Shown piece by piece: positions 39,063 to 52,250 of a DNA stretch of 64,000 bases. Made by a program: the position numbers and the translations under genes. This stretch comes from Tyto alba (lineage: Eukaryota > Chordata > Aves > Strigiformes > Tytonidae), in assembly GCF_018691265.1 (NCBI RefSeq), contig NW_024881303.1:14005777-14069776 (forward strand), given 5' to 3'. The notes beneath the pieces were generated by a model. That model was not told where the DNA came from. It searched no databases and saw nothing but the letters and a program-made list of their open reading frames with translations. The number at the start of each line of letters is the position of its first letter. Within the stretch, counting starts at the first letter, position 1.

Positions 39063-42000
39063 AAAGAATGACAGTTCTGAACTTCCCAAGCTCTTCAGGT
39101 CATGAGCACAGCCTGACCTGCTTCCTTCTCTTCTGGCTCAGTGGGATCAGTCGGTCCCTGCTCCGCTCCTGCCCAGCCCCGTGCCCGAGGTGGCTCTAGC
39201 AAGCACAGCGCAGACACATAAACACAGGGTTTATAGGGCCAGGCAGAGTCCTGATGTACAGCTATAAGGGCGCTAGGATAAGCCCACATTTTACCCAGGT
39301 CTCATAGGTAACATTTGTGTGGGTGGGCAGCTTGGAAGGAGGGGAACAGGTAATTGTGCTTTAAGACTAAATAGGGACTGTGGCAACATACTGGAGAGAC
39401 AGCAGCCTTTACTAGAAACGGGAAACAAATTTCTGAAAATGTCATCATTCTTATCTCAGGAGTCTGTTTAAATAGCTGACAATGAATAGAGTACTGATGC
39501 TTTTGTAACTGGCTAACAACAGGGCAAAGTTACAGCTGGGTTATAGCTGATGTTTGTTCATAAATGTATGTATTAAACACTGTACAAGCATAAATAACAT
39601 TTGATCTCATGTTATTGCTTTTTTCTCCACTCTTTGTTGTATTCTTTTTCCTTTTACCCAAATCACTTCAGGATTTTGTTTTCATCTGTGGCCTAATATT
39701 TATTACATATGTGCTACAAAAGATAAATAAAGTAGAGGCATTCCAACTGGTAAATGAAATCAAAAGATTAGAAACATAGAAATAAGGACTCCAGAAAATC
39801 CACACTTTTTTATCAGGTATTTCAGATCAAAGCAAAGAATTTTTAAACTGCTGTTCCAGCATCCATTTAAAACCCTGAGAAATTATTTCAGAGCACAGCA
39901 CAGAAAGAAAGAAGACTGATTCCATGGAGCACTGTACCCTTCTTTATTCCACTAATATGTCGGTCATTTAAGGTAGCTTTAGAGGCTTGAAGAAGGTCAG
40001 CCAGGCTCTGTACTCTACTTAACTCCAGACTGCTTTGCCTTCTGCCTTGAAACTGAAGACACAAACCAAAACCAAACGAATGTCAAAAGGAAACTCTATT
40101 AAAAGCAAAAAGATGTAAAATAGTACCCTATTTGATTTAGGTAAGACAAACCATTTGATTTTTTGGGCACTCAAAAATCTCAATTAAAAAAAAAAAAAAA
40201 AAAAACGAAAAAAAAAAAAAAAATCAAAACACAAAAACTCAATTGAAAGAAAGTTGGATTAAATAACATCTGGTCTGGTTAATCAACAGCTTATGGTGGA
40301 CTGGGCTCTTGGATACCTTTCTCTTCCTTTCTCGCTGAGGAGGAACAGCTGTGTTTATTTTTTTTGTCTAATTTAGTCAGTTTGTCATTACAAAATAAAA
40401 AGCCTTTGATTTCTCTAGCTTTGTACAAATCTAAATATATAAACCATACATTTACTTTTTCCCTCTCTCCTCTACCCTATCCCTCTATACACACACACAC
40501 ATATATACACTCAGATTCTAACAAAGGTTTTGACCATTTAATATGTCCAAATGCAACAAGTAGGGAAAAGAAGAACCCCAGGGCAGTGGTCCTTCACACC
40601 CCCTGCCTGCAGGTGACCTGGGATGCCCCCAGGACATCACTTTCTCCCTGCCCTTACAGGTGACCCACAACTCCCCCTCTCTCAGTGACTGGCCCCAGCT
40701 CATCACAACTAATCTGGGATGACACCTTGGTCTCTCTTCTCCAGTGTTTTTGGGTAGCCTGAATATTAAATCCTTTCATGTTTATTATTGGTATAAGGGA
40801 TGTAAAAAAATAATCATTAATTCATCAGCAGTCACAGAAAAAAAGCTGAAATAACAGTTATTTTTCTTCTAGGCTCCACTTCCTTTTGAGTGCTAATCTA
40901 TAAAATATTTAAAAATATTTGAAAGCACACTTTGGATCACAGCAAATGTTATCCAATTGAAACCTCTGCCACATCAGAACTCAAGATAAAAATATAAAAT
41001 ATAAACCACAGTGTCTGTGTTGGTTAAGAGCTGAAAAATGCAATCCTGAAATCAGGGAAGAGTTTGCTGTATTAAACTGGGCAAGACTAAACACATGGCA
41101 CATTAGAGGCAGATGTAACACAGGACTAAAATTCTGCTGTCACTACTCATAAAACTGTTCTTACGACAGTTGAGGTTTTTAATAGGAGAAGATTTGTTTG
41201 GTCTTGTAAGCACTGGTTAAGGAGGGCAATATACAGGTTATCTTCTTAAATAATTAAGCTTTATAACTCTTTTTTTCCATTAAGATATGGGAAAAGACTA
41301 AGCAGAGTGATTCCATCACAGGACTGATCAATAAAATAACTTTCCATAACATCGTTCCAGTTGTCATTAGTAGCCTTTATTTTCCCTTACACTTGTCTGA
41401 GTTTCCCAAGGATGCTTTGCCATGGTCTTGTTGCTCACAAACAGCAATTACATGTAGATTATGTAAGTCATCTGAACCACATGTTAAGAAATCCTTTATA
41501 TGATCTCAGTCCAACTGTATCCCTCATAGCATCTTCTCCAGAATTAAGCAATGTATTTTTAAAAGCTCTGAGGTTTTAAGGCTTTCAGTTGCAGTTACTT
41601 CTGTAATTTTACCTTTAAAGCCATAAGCCAGATTTCTAATAGTATCTACATTTGGCAAGAACTAATACCTAATAATAGATGCTTAATAAACTTAAAAATA
41701 AACTAAATTTAAAAACCTAATAAATAAACTAAAAAATAAACTAAAAATGCTAATAAAAATCACACCCATTTTTCCTCCCCGATCTGCTTTTTGAATGTTC
41801 TTGAAAACTTGATCACAGGAATCCAGCTGCAAAGAACTCAAGAGACCTTATTCTTGAGAAACCCCCTAAAATATGTCTTTTGTAGCTAGAAAGTAACAGT
41901 TTGACAGATAGACTGCTCAATGGTATAAGCTCACTTCTCATGCAAAGTCCTTTAAGAGGCATGAATCTAAACCCCTGCTCCATCTAAAATGCATCCTATA

Positions 42001-44849
42001 TACATCTAATACAAAAATACATGGGCAGCATTAGAGGTGGATATGGAAGGTGACAGCCCTATGGTAAGGAACAGAGCTCTCTGATGACCAGGGGAACCAG
42101 CAGATAAATCAATGCACCCACTTTATAAACCCTGAATCCCACATACTCCTTGGTTGAACAGCCCATCTCCCTCAAGCCTGCTGCCAAGCATAAAGCCCTG
42201 GGTCTTCAAAGTGTCATACCCATTGGCTGCTGGTTTTAAGGAAGGAAATTGCTTTCTTCTCCCTCAGCGCCAGTTCGGGGCCTCTCAGGAACACAGGCAG
42301 TACTGAATGCTGTCAGACATCAGGCACATGTCTTTACTTGTACACCCTGCAGTGTAGGAGATGGGGGGCACGGGCTCCTCCAGCCCTGCCAGGCCCCTCA
42401 GCACAGCCCCAGCCGTGTGGCTTTCGTTCCCCCCTCTGCAAAGCCACCATCATCCCTCTGTACACAGTGCATTATACATTTTATCATCTGTCAAGATGAA
42501 AACTGCTACATCACATTAATGCCTGATTTTTCATTTCCATTAATGGAGGCTGGGGGGTATGACTCAGCCATAAAGTTGGAAGAAATTTTTATATAAACCG
42601 GAAGTAAAGAGGGATTTGTGTTATGGATGACCAGGTCTGAAATGCTGCACTATCTGAGCATTGCACTGACTTCTAGCCTGTTTCTTCCTCTGCCTATGAC
42701 CTGGAGGAGGTCTAAGAGGTACAGCAAATACTTTATGCTCTAAGTTATTACAAGTTATTTATCCAGCTCTTGAATATCCGAGGCTTTACAGTCTGGCCAT
42801 AATATATACCTGAGCATCTCCAGCTGGGGAAATCCAAGATGAATTAAAAATGAGCTGGGAAATTTTAAGTGGTGCTCTGAGACTTTGTATCAGGGGAATG
42901 TTATTGTAAAGGAAGCAGCTTGCTGGGTGTCCAGGACAGGAAGGTAGAGAATATGGGAAGTGGTGATAAATTTGATGAACGACTCAGTCAGTCGTTAAAA
43001 GCATCTAACTATCAGGGTGAGCCCAGCACTTTGGCTTTGGAATTCAAACCAGTCGCTAGATTTCACCTGAGTCTCCCATGACAGCTACCAGTCATCACCC
43101 TAATACAGTTTAATAAGGGAAAGATTACGGAAATGGAGAAAAAGCCTATTTGTGACACAAGCTTAAGGAAAGAAGAAGCCCAGCATGTTTAGGTTCCTTC
43201 ATGGAACATGACGACTTTGACAGTGACTTTGAACGCAGTGATTTAAAGCACATCTTTTTCATTTTCTTTCCTTTATAAAGAATAACTTGCTTCCCGCCCT
43301 GCTACTGTATGTCACATGAAAACCAAATAGGGATGACCTAAATATACTTAAAAGGATTTGCATCCCAAAGACAAGAAAAGTTTAGAGTCAGCTCAACCTG
43401 ACAGGCTCATTTGCTCACATTCAGTGAAAACAGCTGTGAATTTCAAGAGAAATTTATACTGGTTGGTTAGTTAAGGCAGAAGCCAGAGAAGGTCCTTGTT
43501 TCGTGGACTAAACTGACTGCAAAACAATGCTTTTAAGGAAGGAAATGACCATAAGTGTCACAAAAATAAGTAATTTATAAAAATAGCAGTTGAAAAAATG
43601 CATTTCTAAGAGGACTTTAGGTTTCATCTTGTTATGCGTACAGACATTTTATGCTAAAGATCTCCATCTCTCACTGCCTCTTTTCACATTCATTTTTCCA
43701 GGTTAAAAAATATTGCCAAGTAGGCGATAAGATTAGCCTTTTAAACCTGCATGCATTAACACCTGTAGCAGCTACACAGGCTCAGACTGAGTGGATCCAT
43801 TAGTTTTGCAGCCAATTAAATGAATCCTCCTGGGTAAGTTGAGAATGCGACTCCACCTCGCACTAGCACACAAGCTTTCAGACATCCTCTGTCCGTTCTC
43901 TCTTTCTGAATAGAGATTAATTTCCAATTGTTATCCTGTTGTTACGTGGCTGGCAGGGTGATCCTTGTTTCCAAGAGACTCATAAGGCAGTTCAGCCTCT
44001 TCCTAATTGCTGTAGATAAATATGACAGCATGACAGACTGTTCTGGAAACTACTTTCCATTTTTTCCAAAGCCATGGGACTATTTTTCTGCTCTGTCTCT
44101 CCCTCGTAGTAGGACATCTTCCACAAGTATGAGCAGCCTAAGGAAGCTGTAAAGTGACAATGGACACTTCTCACTTCCAACATTGTCTCTGCTGCATGAT
44201 GACAGAACTCTTTTCTTCTCAACCTGTGTCTTATCTCTTGGCCACTGATATGCATTTCTGATATCTGATGGTTTTGAGCATTTTCTTCACCCTGACCTGT
44301 TTAGTCTCTGTCTCTCAGAATATTCCCTCAGGCTACCATCTTGAACAGCTGGGAATAGAAAAAGCTGTCGTTTTCAAAGTAGCTGAAAATAATAGAAATA
44401 CTTCTGGGATGTGGGAATCTTTGAACCTTGCCTTTCTTGTAAGTGCCTTGGTCCTTTGTAATTATCTGCCAATTCATCATAAAGAAAGGGAAAGCAAGAA
44501 GTAAGAATAAGCTTGAAAAATTTTTCTGTAGCAGCCACTTCACATCTCAAAGTCCATCACAAAAGCTGGTGTCGTCTATGATTGTGGAAAACAAAACACA
44601 GAAGAGCAAAGTGTCTTGGCCAAGGTCATCAAGAAGCAAGGAACAACTTTCCAAATAACTTCTAGATCTTCTCCATCCAAATCCACTGCCTATAAAAAAG
44701 ATCAAAGGACTTCCTAGGTTCTCTTAGATCTAATTTACAATGCCAGTTACTTATCTGCTGTTTACAAAATAAACAGAAAATGTCAAAGGCAGGGATTATC
44801 ACAGTTTTAAAAAAAATAATAATTAAAAAAAAAAATAAAGAAAAAGCAT
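39063..44849. other. Non-coding sequence within the presumed large intron
   Basis: No exon is recognised. It includes an interrupted A tract at about 40184-40223, a short CA run (about 40489-40500), and a stretch at about 41686-41756 where aataaacta-like units recur several times. A moderately GC-rich segment at about 42240-42440 has an open frame with no known domain. Confidence 0.45.
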
Positions 44850-44905
44850 ATGCAAGCAGAGTATTGGTCCATTTAGTCCAGGGCCCTATAGGGGGGTTCT
44901 GTCAT
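44850..44905 (-). mobile_element. Short ancient CR1 3'-end relic
   Basis: The sequence tattggtccatttagtccag plus ggccct matches the reverse complement of the 3' untranslated end of old CR1 subfamilies, whose sense strand reads roughly ctagatggaccnntggtctga. Only about 50 bp is identifiable. Confidence 0.45.
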
Positions 44906-47900
44906 CTGTTTCTACAATCTATTTTATTTCTAAATAAAGAAAATTACTTCTTAGAAATAGTATAGCAGCTACAGAGCTCAAACCCATGTCATTTTGTCTG
45001 TACAGCAGGGAATGTGGAATTCATTGAGATAAGAAGACAATTACTTTTCTGGAGAGAAAATGAAAAGAGGGATGGAGAAAGACTGATTTGTATATTGTCT
45101 TGTTCTAATTGCATTCCTTATGCTCACAGAACAGTAATACAGGTGTGTAGAATCAACATCATGAGATCTTTGGTCAATTATATTATCACAAGTAGCCTTT
45201 ACATCCATCAGAGTCCTCTTTGCTCACTAGAGATGTAATATGTAATATTGTACTATTTTTCTTATTTCCTCCAGAAACAAACATTTCTTTTTTCAACCTC
45301 CTGTCACTAACACAGTCTCAGAAGATACTATTAGATTGACTTCAGGGAATTAGCATCAATCAACACCATCTCTATTCCCTACAGCTATAATTTATTTAGC
45401 ATTTTATTGTCCAGCAGGGCTCTAACCTGGCAAGGCATGCTACTGATTTGAAATGTGGGAGACAATAGGTACATAGAAAGTCTATAAGCACATTTTGTCA
45501 ACTTCATCTAAATTGGTAGTAGAAAGAACACAGGCTGCAAAGCTGACTAGCCAGCTTAGAAAGGCTTTTAATAAGATGATAGGTAAGATATTTTTTTCAA
45601 GCATAATTTCAATGCTGGAGGAGATCAAGGAAGGTGATGGCAAGTAAAACCACCCCTCTGGTTTCCAACAAGTTGGTCCTTCAATTGGAATTGAAAACCT
45701 CAGGAATATTTCCAGATGACACTGTGATGAGAAGACCTTTAGCAGGAGGTGCAGATGTAAGCAGTTGTTATTATAATGTCCTTTCACACAGTGTATGCTG
45801 TGTAGGTTGGACTTATTTCAGAAAAGGAGCAAAACACTACAGCTGTCAGTAGTAAGTCATATGAACTGACGAACCCTGCTCAGAAAGGCAATATTCCTAT
45901 TGACCTCAGTCAATGCATGCATGCCCCATTAAAGATACATTAAAGACGAGCACTAGTACTTTTCTGTATTGGGAAGAAGAATAATCATCCTGTGTATGTT
46001 TTACAAATCACTTGCAAAGAAAAGCATGCCTTTATTTCACAAGCAGCACCTTGACAGCACTTCGCTAACCAGATTAGTTTCTGTGATATGTTATTAATTA
46101 TACACCAGTATTGAATTGTTTTTTTCTTTTACATTTCAAGCCTGTGACATGGGGTAGTCAAGGAAACAAATCTTTACAAGATCTTTGCTAGTGCAAGGTT
46201 GAATAGGATATTTAGAGCAAATCATTCTTCAAGTGAAATGCCATAGAGCATGAGATCAAGATCCTCAGATAAACACATAGCATAACATTATACTGGTTGG
46301 AAATCAAGAATAGAAATCACAATCTGCTGCAGGTCATTTTTTAATCAAAAACCAGTGTTGTTTAGTAAAAAGGATAAATTCTGTAAGTTAACTCTGATGG
46401 ACAAATTAGATCAGGTCAGTAATTTAGACTTGAGGCAACACATCATTTATCAGACAAAAAGATGCTGCTTATTTCCATAGCTGTTTTGCAGGACAAATCT
46501 TTTAAAGTGTTATGGACACAGAAGATGCACTGGTAGCACATCCATATATCCAGTTCCTCTGATCTATCATAAAAAGAAGAAATGCTAAGCTTGAACATCC
46601 CACTGTGAATTATATTCCTGTATTTTTCTTCTATCAAAATGTCCACAGCAATCAGAAAAAGGTGTTAAAAAAGTAAGCCTCTGTATGCCTAAACTCTATC
46701 TTCCTCCTCTTGCAACTTAGTACAGAGACAAAGTGGATTATAACACTTTCAACTGACAGATAAATCTCTTTCCTGACAAACACCTTTCTTGCTTTGTCTT
46801 TCCCTTGGTATGTCCTCCTGAAATCCACTCCCAACTCTAAATGACTCTTCCCCCCTCATTCAAGATGGGTTTTTTAATCCTTTATGTCTTGGAATACCTT
46901 TGGCCCTGGACTTGCATCTTGGTAACAACTGACAAGGTATACACAAGCATATCAGAGTGTCTCAATAAAGTATTTTCTTAATCTTCTATTCTGTGATTTC
47001 TTAGCTACATCTTGGCTTTGTTTTCTGTGTCTTCTCTCTGATAGTCTTGTTCTCCATAAAGTCGTTTGAGAGCAACTGTCTGAAGCAGCTTGCTGGTCAT
47101 GTCATATGCGGATTTCACTATCTGCTGTATAAATTTGCTGGATTTTCTCAAAACTGTTTCCTTCCTAGCCAGATTTTCAGTCTTGTTGCCTCTATACACT
47201 TCTTAATTATTGCAGAATATATGTATGGAAAAAATGTATCTCTTTGTGCTGAAAAATTATGAATATCCCAAACATTCACAGTGTGACTACAGATTTTTTC
47301 AATGAGCTTAAATTAACTAAATTCATACTTTTGACTATTCTTCCCCAATGTACCATTGAATAATCTGGCATGAGAAGGATTAGAAAAGACTTGATTTAAT
47401 TATATGCTCTGTCTGAGCAAATACAATTCAATTAAGGAAGATGTGATTATTAAATCTAAAATGCATTAGCATGCATCAATCAGCTGTGTGAGCTTTAAAT
47501 TAATAAATAGTTCTTTTACAGTTACCCAACTACTAGACAGAGAACCAGAATTAAGACCCCTAATAAAATTATCCCAAGTCTCTCAATGCAGTTTTTAAAG
47601 CATAATTTACTGAATGGCTCTTTATGCTCCAGCTGTAGTAAGTTCAATGAAGTTTGTTCTTATGTTGAGTGATGTTAAAGTAGTAATGGATTGTGTTTTG
47701 TCACAAAACTTAGTTTTCTGTGTTGCAGGACTAATTGGAGAGAGCACAATACAATACTCTGGGATGATTTTGTCCCAGATTACCTGATACTTTAAGGTTT
47801 CTTTAAAAACTTCTATACTTTCCTGTTTAGATATTTTAGCAATTTTTCCTTCAAATATCTAGTGTGGATACAGAGAGATATCAAAGAATGCAGTGCATTC

Positions 47901-48240
47901 ACAGACAAAGGACATCAAATAAAGTAAAACTTTAATGTCTATATAAGATGCCAGGAAAGCAGATTAAAGGCTATCAGAGATGTTTGAATTATCAATTATT
48001 AAATCTATCAGGGTTAATACAGGAAAAATATTAGATCTATCTTATCACAATAGATTTAATTCCTCCTAATAGGGTGCAGTCATTCAATACCCAACTCAAG
48101 ATGTTAATGAGAGTTGTCTCAACGGGGAATTCAATTTTGTTAGATCTCCAAAAACAGAGCAGTAAGAAAATGTACGGAGTGTAAAATATGGCCATGTCAA
48201 CCTGCTGCACTAAGTTTTCCCACATGTAAAGATCAAGCCA
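44906..48240. other. Non-coding AT-rich sequence
   Basis: No gene or repeat family is recognised. A homeobox/octamer-site-like AT-rich run (atgcattagcatgcat, about 47461-47476) stands out visually. Confidence 0.45.
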
Positions 48241-48414
48241 TCTGACTTTATGGGGTTGACATGGGGAAGTAGTTGAGCAACCAAAACCCTCCCCTGGAGC
48301 CAGCCCAGGAGTGGCAGTACCCCTCTGTCCTCGGCTGGAGTCCTGGGACAAGCCCACCCTGAGAGCAGAGACCCCTGCGCTGGGTACTTGCTGACAGGTC
48401 GCAGAAGCAGAACA

Positions 48415-48417
<3 letters not shown>

Positions 48418-48455
<38 letters not shown>

Positions 48456-48640
48456 CCCACTACATATTTATTCACAGAGTGCACTGGGGAGTGAAATACT
48501 CTGTAGGCAGGACAGATTCTGACAGCCCAGTGCAATGCTTTGCACCAAGGAAAGTAAGCTGTATCCTCCTCCCTTCCCAGGGTGACCGGAGAATTATCTC
48601 CTTGTTTGATGTCTCCCCGGTACATGTTCTTCTCCTCTGT
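48418..48640 (-). pseudogene. Putative retrocopied transcript end with poly(A) tail
   Basis: A run of 38 T (48418-48455) is the reverse complement of a poly(A) tail. Eleven bases before the tail on the - strand is AATAAA (48467-48472), the normal spacing of a cleavage signal. The sequence beyond (to at least 48640, left end of the insert unknown) is GC-richer than the background, as expected for a 3' end. I do not recognise the parent gene. The segment on the other side of the T run (about 48250-48417) is also GC-rich, so the tract may instead lie inside a larger element. No target-site duplication was identified. Confidence 0.45.
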
Positions 48641-51600
48641 GAATTTTCATACTGTTATATTAATGTATCTACATCTCAGGGTTCCCAGCTACAGTGACGC
48701 AGGAGCTCAGTAAATATAACATCACAGGGAGACAATTCATTTGAACAAGGATCATTTTACTCCGTGGTGACACAGGTAATTGGCTTTGTGCTGCAATGAG
48801 ATTTTGATAAACCCTCACTACATGGTCTTGCTCAGCTTTCCATTGCTCAACGTCCAGGAATTTTTCTTCTGGGTAAATACCCAGAGATGAAAAATATATA
48901 GTGAGAATATATTCTATGAGGAAGAAGAAATACAGGCCAGAAGCCTTTTTGGAAGAGAGTGCTAAAAGGAGGATGGATTTACCAGCTTCTTCCAGTGTTT
49001 TAACTACATACAGTCTTCCTTAAGCTTATTTAACATGATTCTGAAGGCTCAGAGATTAGAATGAGGGATTTTAAAAGTAATTTCCCCACAGGGGCTAATG
49101 CCAGAAAGATTTATTGTCTCCAAAAGAAGAGTTCCCAGTAGACTGCTGAAAAACAGGAGCCATCCATATAATTCCTGGTCAAAGAGCCTTTCTACCCTAC
49201 AAGGAAAACAGGATAGAAAGCAGGATGCCCAGAAGACAGTTGCTGACTAGGCTTGTGGCTTTAGGTGGCAAATCTGGGCTCTGTGGAATCCTGATCCATT
49301 TGCTGTGAGGAAAAAAAACTGGTTTAGCTCTAATGTGATAAAGCAAATAGGGAAGTACTGTCTGTGGAACTGGCAAGCTATACAAATGAGGCATCAACCT
49401 ATATAACAAAAGGGGGATTGGAGGGAAAACACAGAGTTCTCATTTGCCATAAAATCAAGGTGTCAGTGATAAAACCAGTCCAGTCACTGAGAGGTATAAA
49501 AAGAGGCGCTTTAGCTGCCTATATGTCAGCACTAAGAATCTAGTAATAAACTAGAATTGGAAACAATGCATGTGCCAGACTGTGGCTGAAGCTCATGGAA
49601 AAGACTTGTGCGATTAAAATGGTTAAATTAGCTTGTTCAGGATAGATCACATGGATTGCAGAGCTTGGGAATGTCACTCTATATTTTGCCTGGCAACTCT
49701 AAAATAGTAGTCTTGAATATTCCTCTATTATTAATAGAAGGCAGAGGCATATCACATGCTAGTCTGTGCCTGCTACGGACCATAACACTGCAACAAATTG
49801 TGCAATGTTTCTATAATCAGCTATTTGTAACACACAGGAGAAAAAAATGCTGCCATCTTTACCTTTAATGACCTATACTGATGGTCACTTACAGCCAGTA
49901 CAAAGCTTTTTATAAGTGTTTTAAAAAAATTATGCTAACAATTTCCTAATCAAGAAAGTGCCGCATTAAACATGAAGGAATTCTCCCTTTGCATTCATTA
50001 TGATAAATACAGGGACTCATCTTTGAACTAAAATGCATTGTAGCTTAAGGGTAAGAGATCATGAGTTTATTACATTTGATAAATGTGCACGGAATAAAAT
50101 CCAAACCCATGATATACATATTTAATGCAAAAAAGACTGAATATTGCAAAACTGATAATTATTTTGAGCCAAACCATCTGGGAGAAAAGATTTCAAACAC
50201 TTATCAATCACCGTTCACCTTGTTTTTCTAAAAACAGATCTCACATTTAGGAATAGAGGAGAAGAAAGTTGTAATTAAAAAACTTTAAGATAAGAAGTAA
50301 AAATTGCTATGTAAAATGGAAACCGTACAAGTAGCAAGTGGAAAGAACTAATATCGGTCAATATCAATTACAAGCCCTGGAATATACAGAACAGATAAAG
50401 GAAAAGAATTTGTAAGATATTAGATATAATAACACATCTGAAGTCTATACAACTAGAAGAAATTTAAACAATGACTTTGGTATTTTACCTACCAGGCTTG
50501 GTGTAGTGTGCGTCGGCTTTAGTAGTGTAATGTCACTGAGCTTTCTGTGTTCAGGAAAACAAGATATTTTTATATCATGAGACGACAGAATATTTTGTAT
50601 TTTGACAGTAACTGAGGATGATAGGAAGCACAGATAACTAAAAATGGATGGTTTTAACTTAGCAACCCTTTATAAACACAGTATCAGGTTTTGAAATGAC
50701 CATATCAAACATGCATTTGAGGTTTTAATACGCATCACTAAGAAATCTGAGAACCATGGAGAATTTCCAGGAGATTGAAAGAAAATTAATATGCCATTAT
50801 ATAAAAAATTGAAATGCAATGAGCAGTGAACTAGAGGTCTTATTTTTTTTCCTAAAAGAGCTTGACTCTCAGCCACCTACTAAATTTTCAACAAAGTTAA
50901 TACAAGGAGGTACTAGGCGGAAGTTAAGACAAAATGTGTGCTTCATGTCACCTACATCTAGCTTATTAATTAAGTATAAGCAGTCAGCTAGTCCCCAGGC
51001 TCCTCTCTAGTCAAATAAGAGATAGAAACACCTCTACAGCATGACTGTCATCCTAAAACAGGTGTCTAAGCACACGAGCATAAACACCCTTTGGACACAC
51101 CTCTTCCACTGACTAGAGATTAGGCAAGCAGCTTTACCCAGTGCCTAACTTGTAGATGGTGAGATGAGGTTAAGTTATAATAGGTGAATACCAGGCTCCT
51201 GTGACTGCAATAATACCCTGTCATTCAAAGCTATGGATCCCTTCCTGTGTTCACCCTGGATATCTGTTTCTTCTTTTGTGTCCTAAAAGAGAAATACATT
51301 TAAAATAATCCTGCTTAAGAAGAACAAAAGACTGAAGACTTCATAAATTTAAGTAGAACAGAAAAAAAGATAGTCCAATCCACTGAAAGTTATGCCATGA
51401 AATTTGATTTTCTTGAAAACAATGCATCAGACTGGGAAGAATAGCAAAACACCTATTAAAAACAAGCCAAGAATTATTACTTAAATATGCAGAGTTTTTC
51501 TCAAGGGCCTGAAGCATACTTTCTTTTCTAAATATGATTTACATATTTACTGTAATCTATTAAGCCAAGAGCACTGCAGAATTAGCGGATAGCTACCCAG

Positions 51601-51701
51601 TGCTAGGGCATTTATGATGAGAGATTCGGATGTTTTTCTTTTTATATACATTATCTAAACATTATACTCATATTCCAGGCATGAATGTCTAAGTTTGATA
51701 T
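48641..51701. other. Non-coding AT-rich sequence
   Basis: No gene or recognisable element. The longest frames are about 70 residues and featureless. Confidence 0.45.
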
Positions 51702-52250
51702 TGTTCTAGTTTCATCTGGGATAGAGTTAATTTTCTTCCTAGTAGCTGGTACAGTGTTATGTTTTGGATTTAGTATGAGAACAATGCTGATAACACACTT
51801 ATGTTTTAGTTGTTAAATAGTGTTTATACTGTCAAAGACTTTACAGCTTCTCATGCCCATCCAGCAAGAAGGCTGGAGGGGCACAAGAAGTTGAGAGGGA
51901 ATACAGCCAGGACAGCTGACCCAAACTGATCAAAGGGATATTCCATACCGTATCATGTCACGCCCAGTATATAAACTGGGGGAAAGCTGGTCAGGGACTG
52001 CTGCTTGGGAACTGACTGGGCATCAGTCAGTGAGTGGTGAGCAATTGCCTTGTGCATCACTTGTTTTATATATTCTAATTCTTTTATTATGATGATTATT
52101 TTTTCCCTTCCTTTTCTGTCCTATTAAACTGTCTTTATCTCAACTCACAAGTTTTACTTTTTACCAATTTTCTTCCCAGTCCCACTGGGTAGGGGGAGTG
52201 AGTGAGAAGCTGTGTGGTGCTTAGTTGCTAGTTGGGGTTAAACCACAACA
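51702..52250 (+). mobile_element. ERVL-type avian solo LTR
   Basis: This 549-bp element starts TGTTCTAGTTTCATCTGGGA and ends GTTGGGGTTAAACCACAACA, with TG...CA termini. It follows the known avian ERVL LTR layout: a U3 with cttctcatgcccatccagc and ggctggaggggcacaag, a TATA box tatataaa at 51968-51975, an attaaa polyadenylation signal at 52123-52128, and a U5 ending in tgtggtgcttagttgctag. The flanking 5-mers are gatat and aatgt (3 of 5 identical), so the target-site duplication has decayed, consistent with an older insertion than the LTR at 12 kb. No internal viral sequence is present. Confidence 0.88.
51968..51975 (+). promoter_or_regulatory. TATA box of the ERVL-type LTR promoter
   Basis: The motif tatataaa lies about 270 bp into the LTR and is followed by the G-rich start-region sequence expected in this family. 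Any transcription from it today is unknown. Confidence 0.55.

Noticed and set aside
40184..40223. Long interrupted A tract as a second poly(A) tail
   Set aside because: No AATAAA lies 10 to 30 bases upstream on the + strand and there is no distinct insert, so it looks like simple A-rich sequence.
48248..48625. 125-residue minus-strand frame with a long Lys run
   Set aside because: The Lys run is simply the poly(A) tract read in frame; the frame spans two unrelated parts of an insertion.
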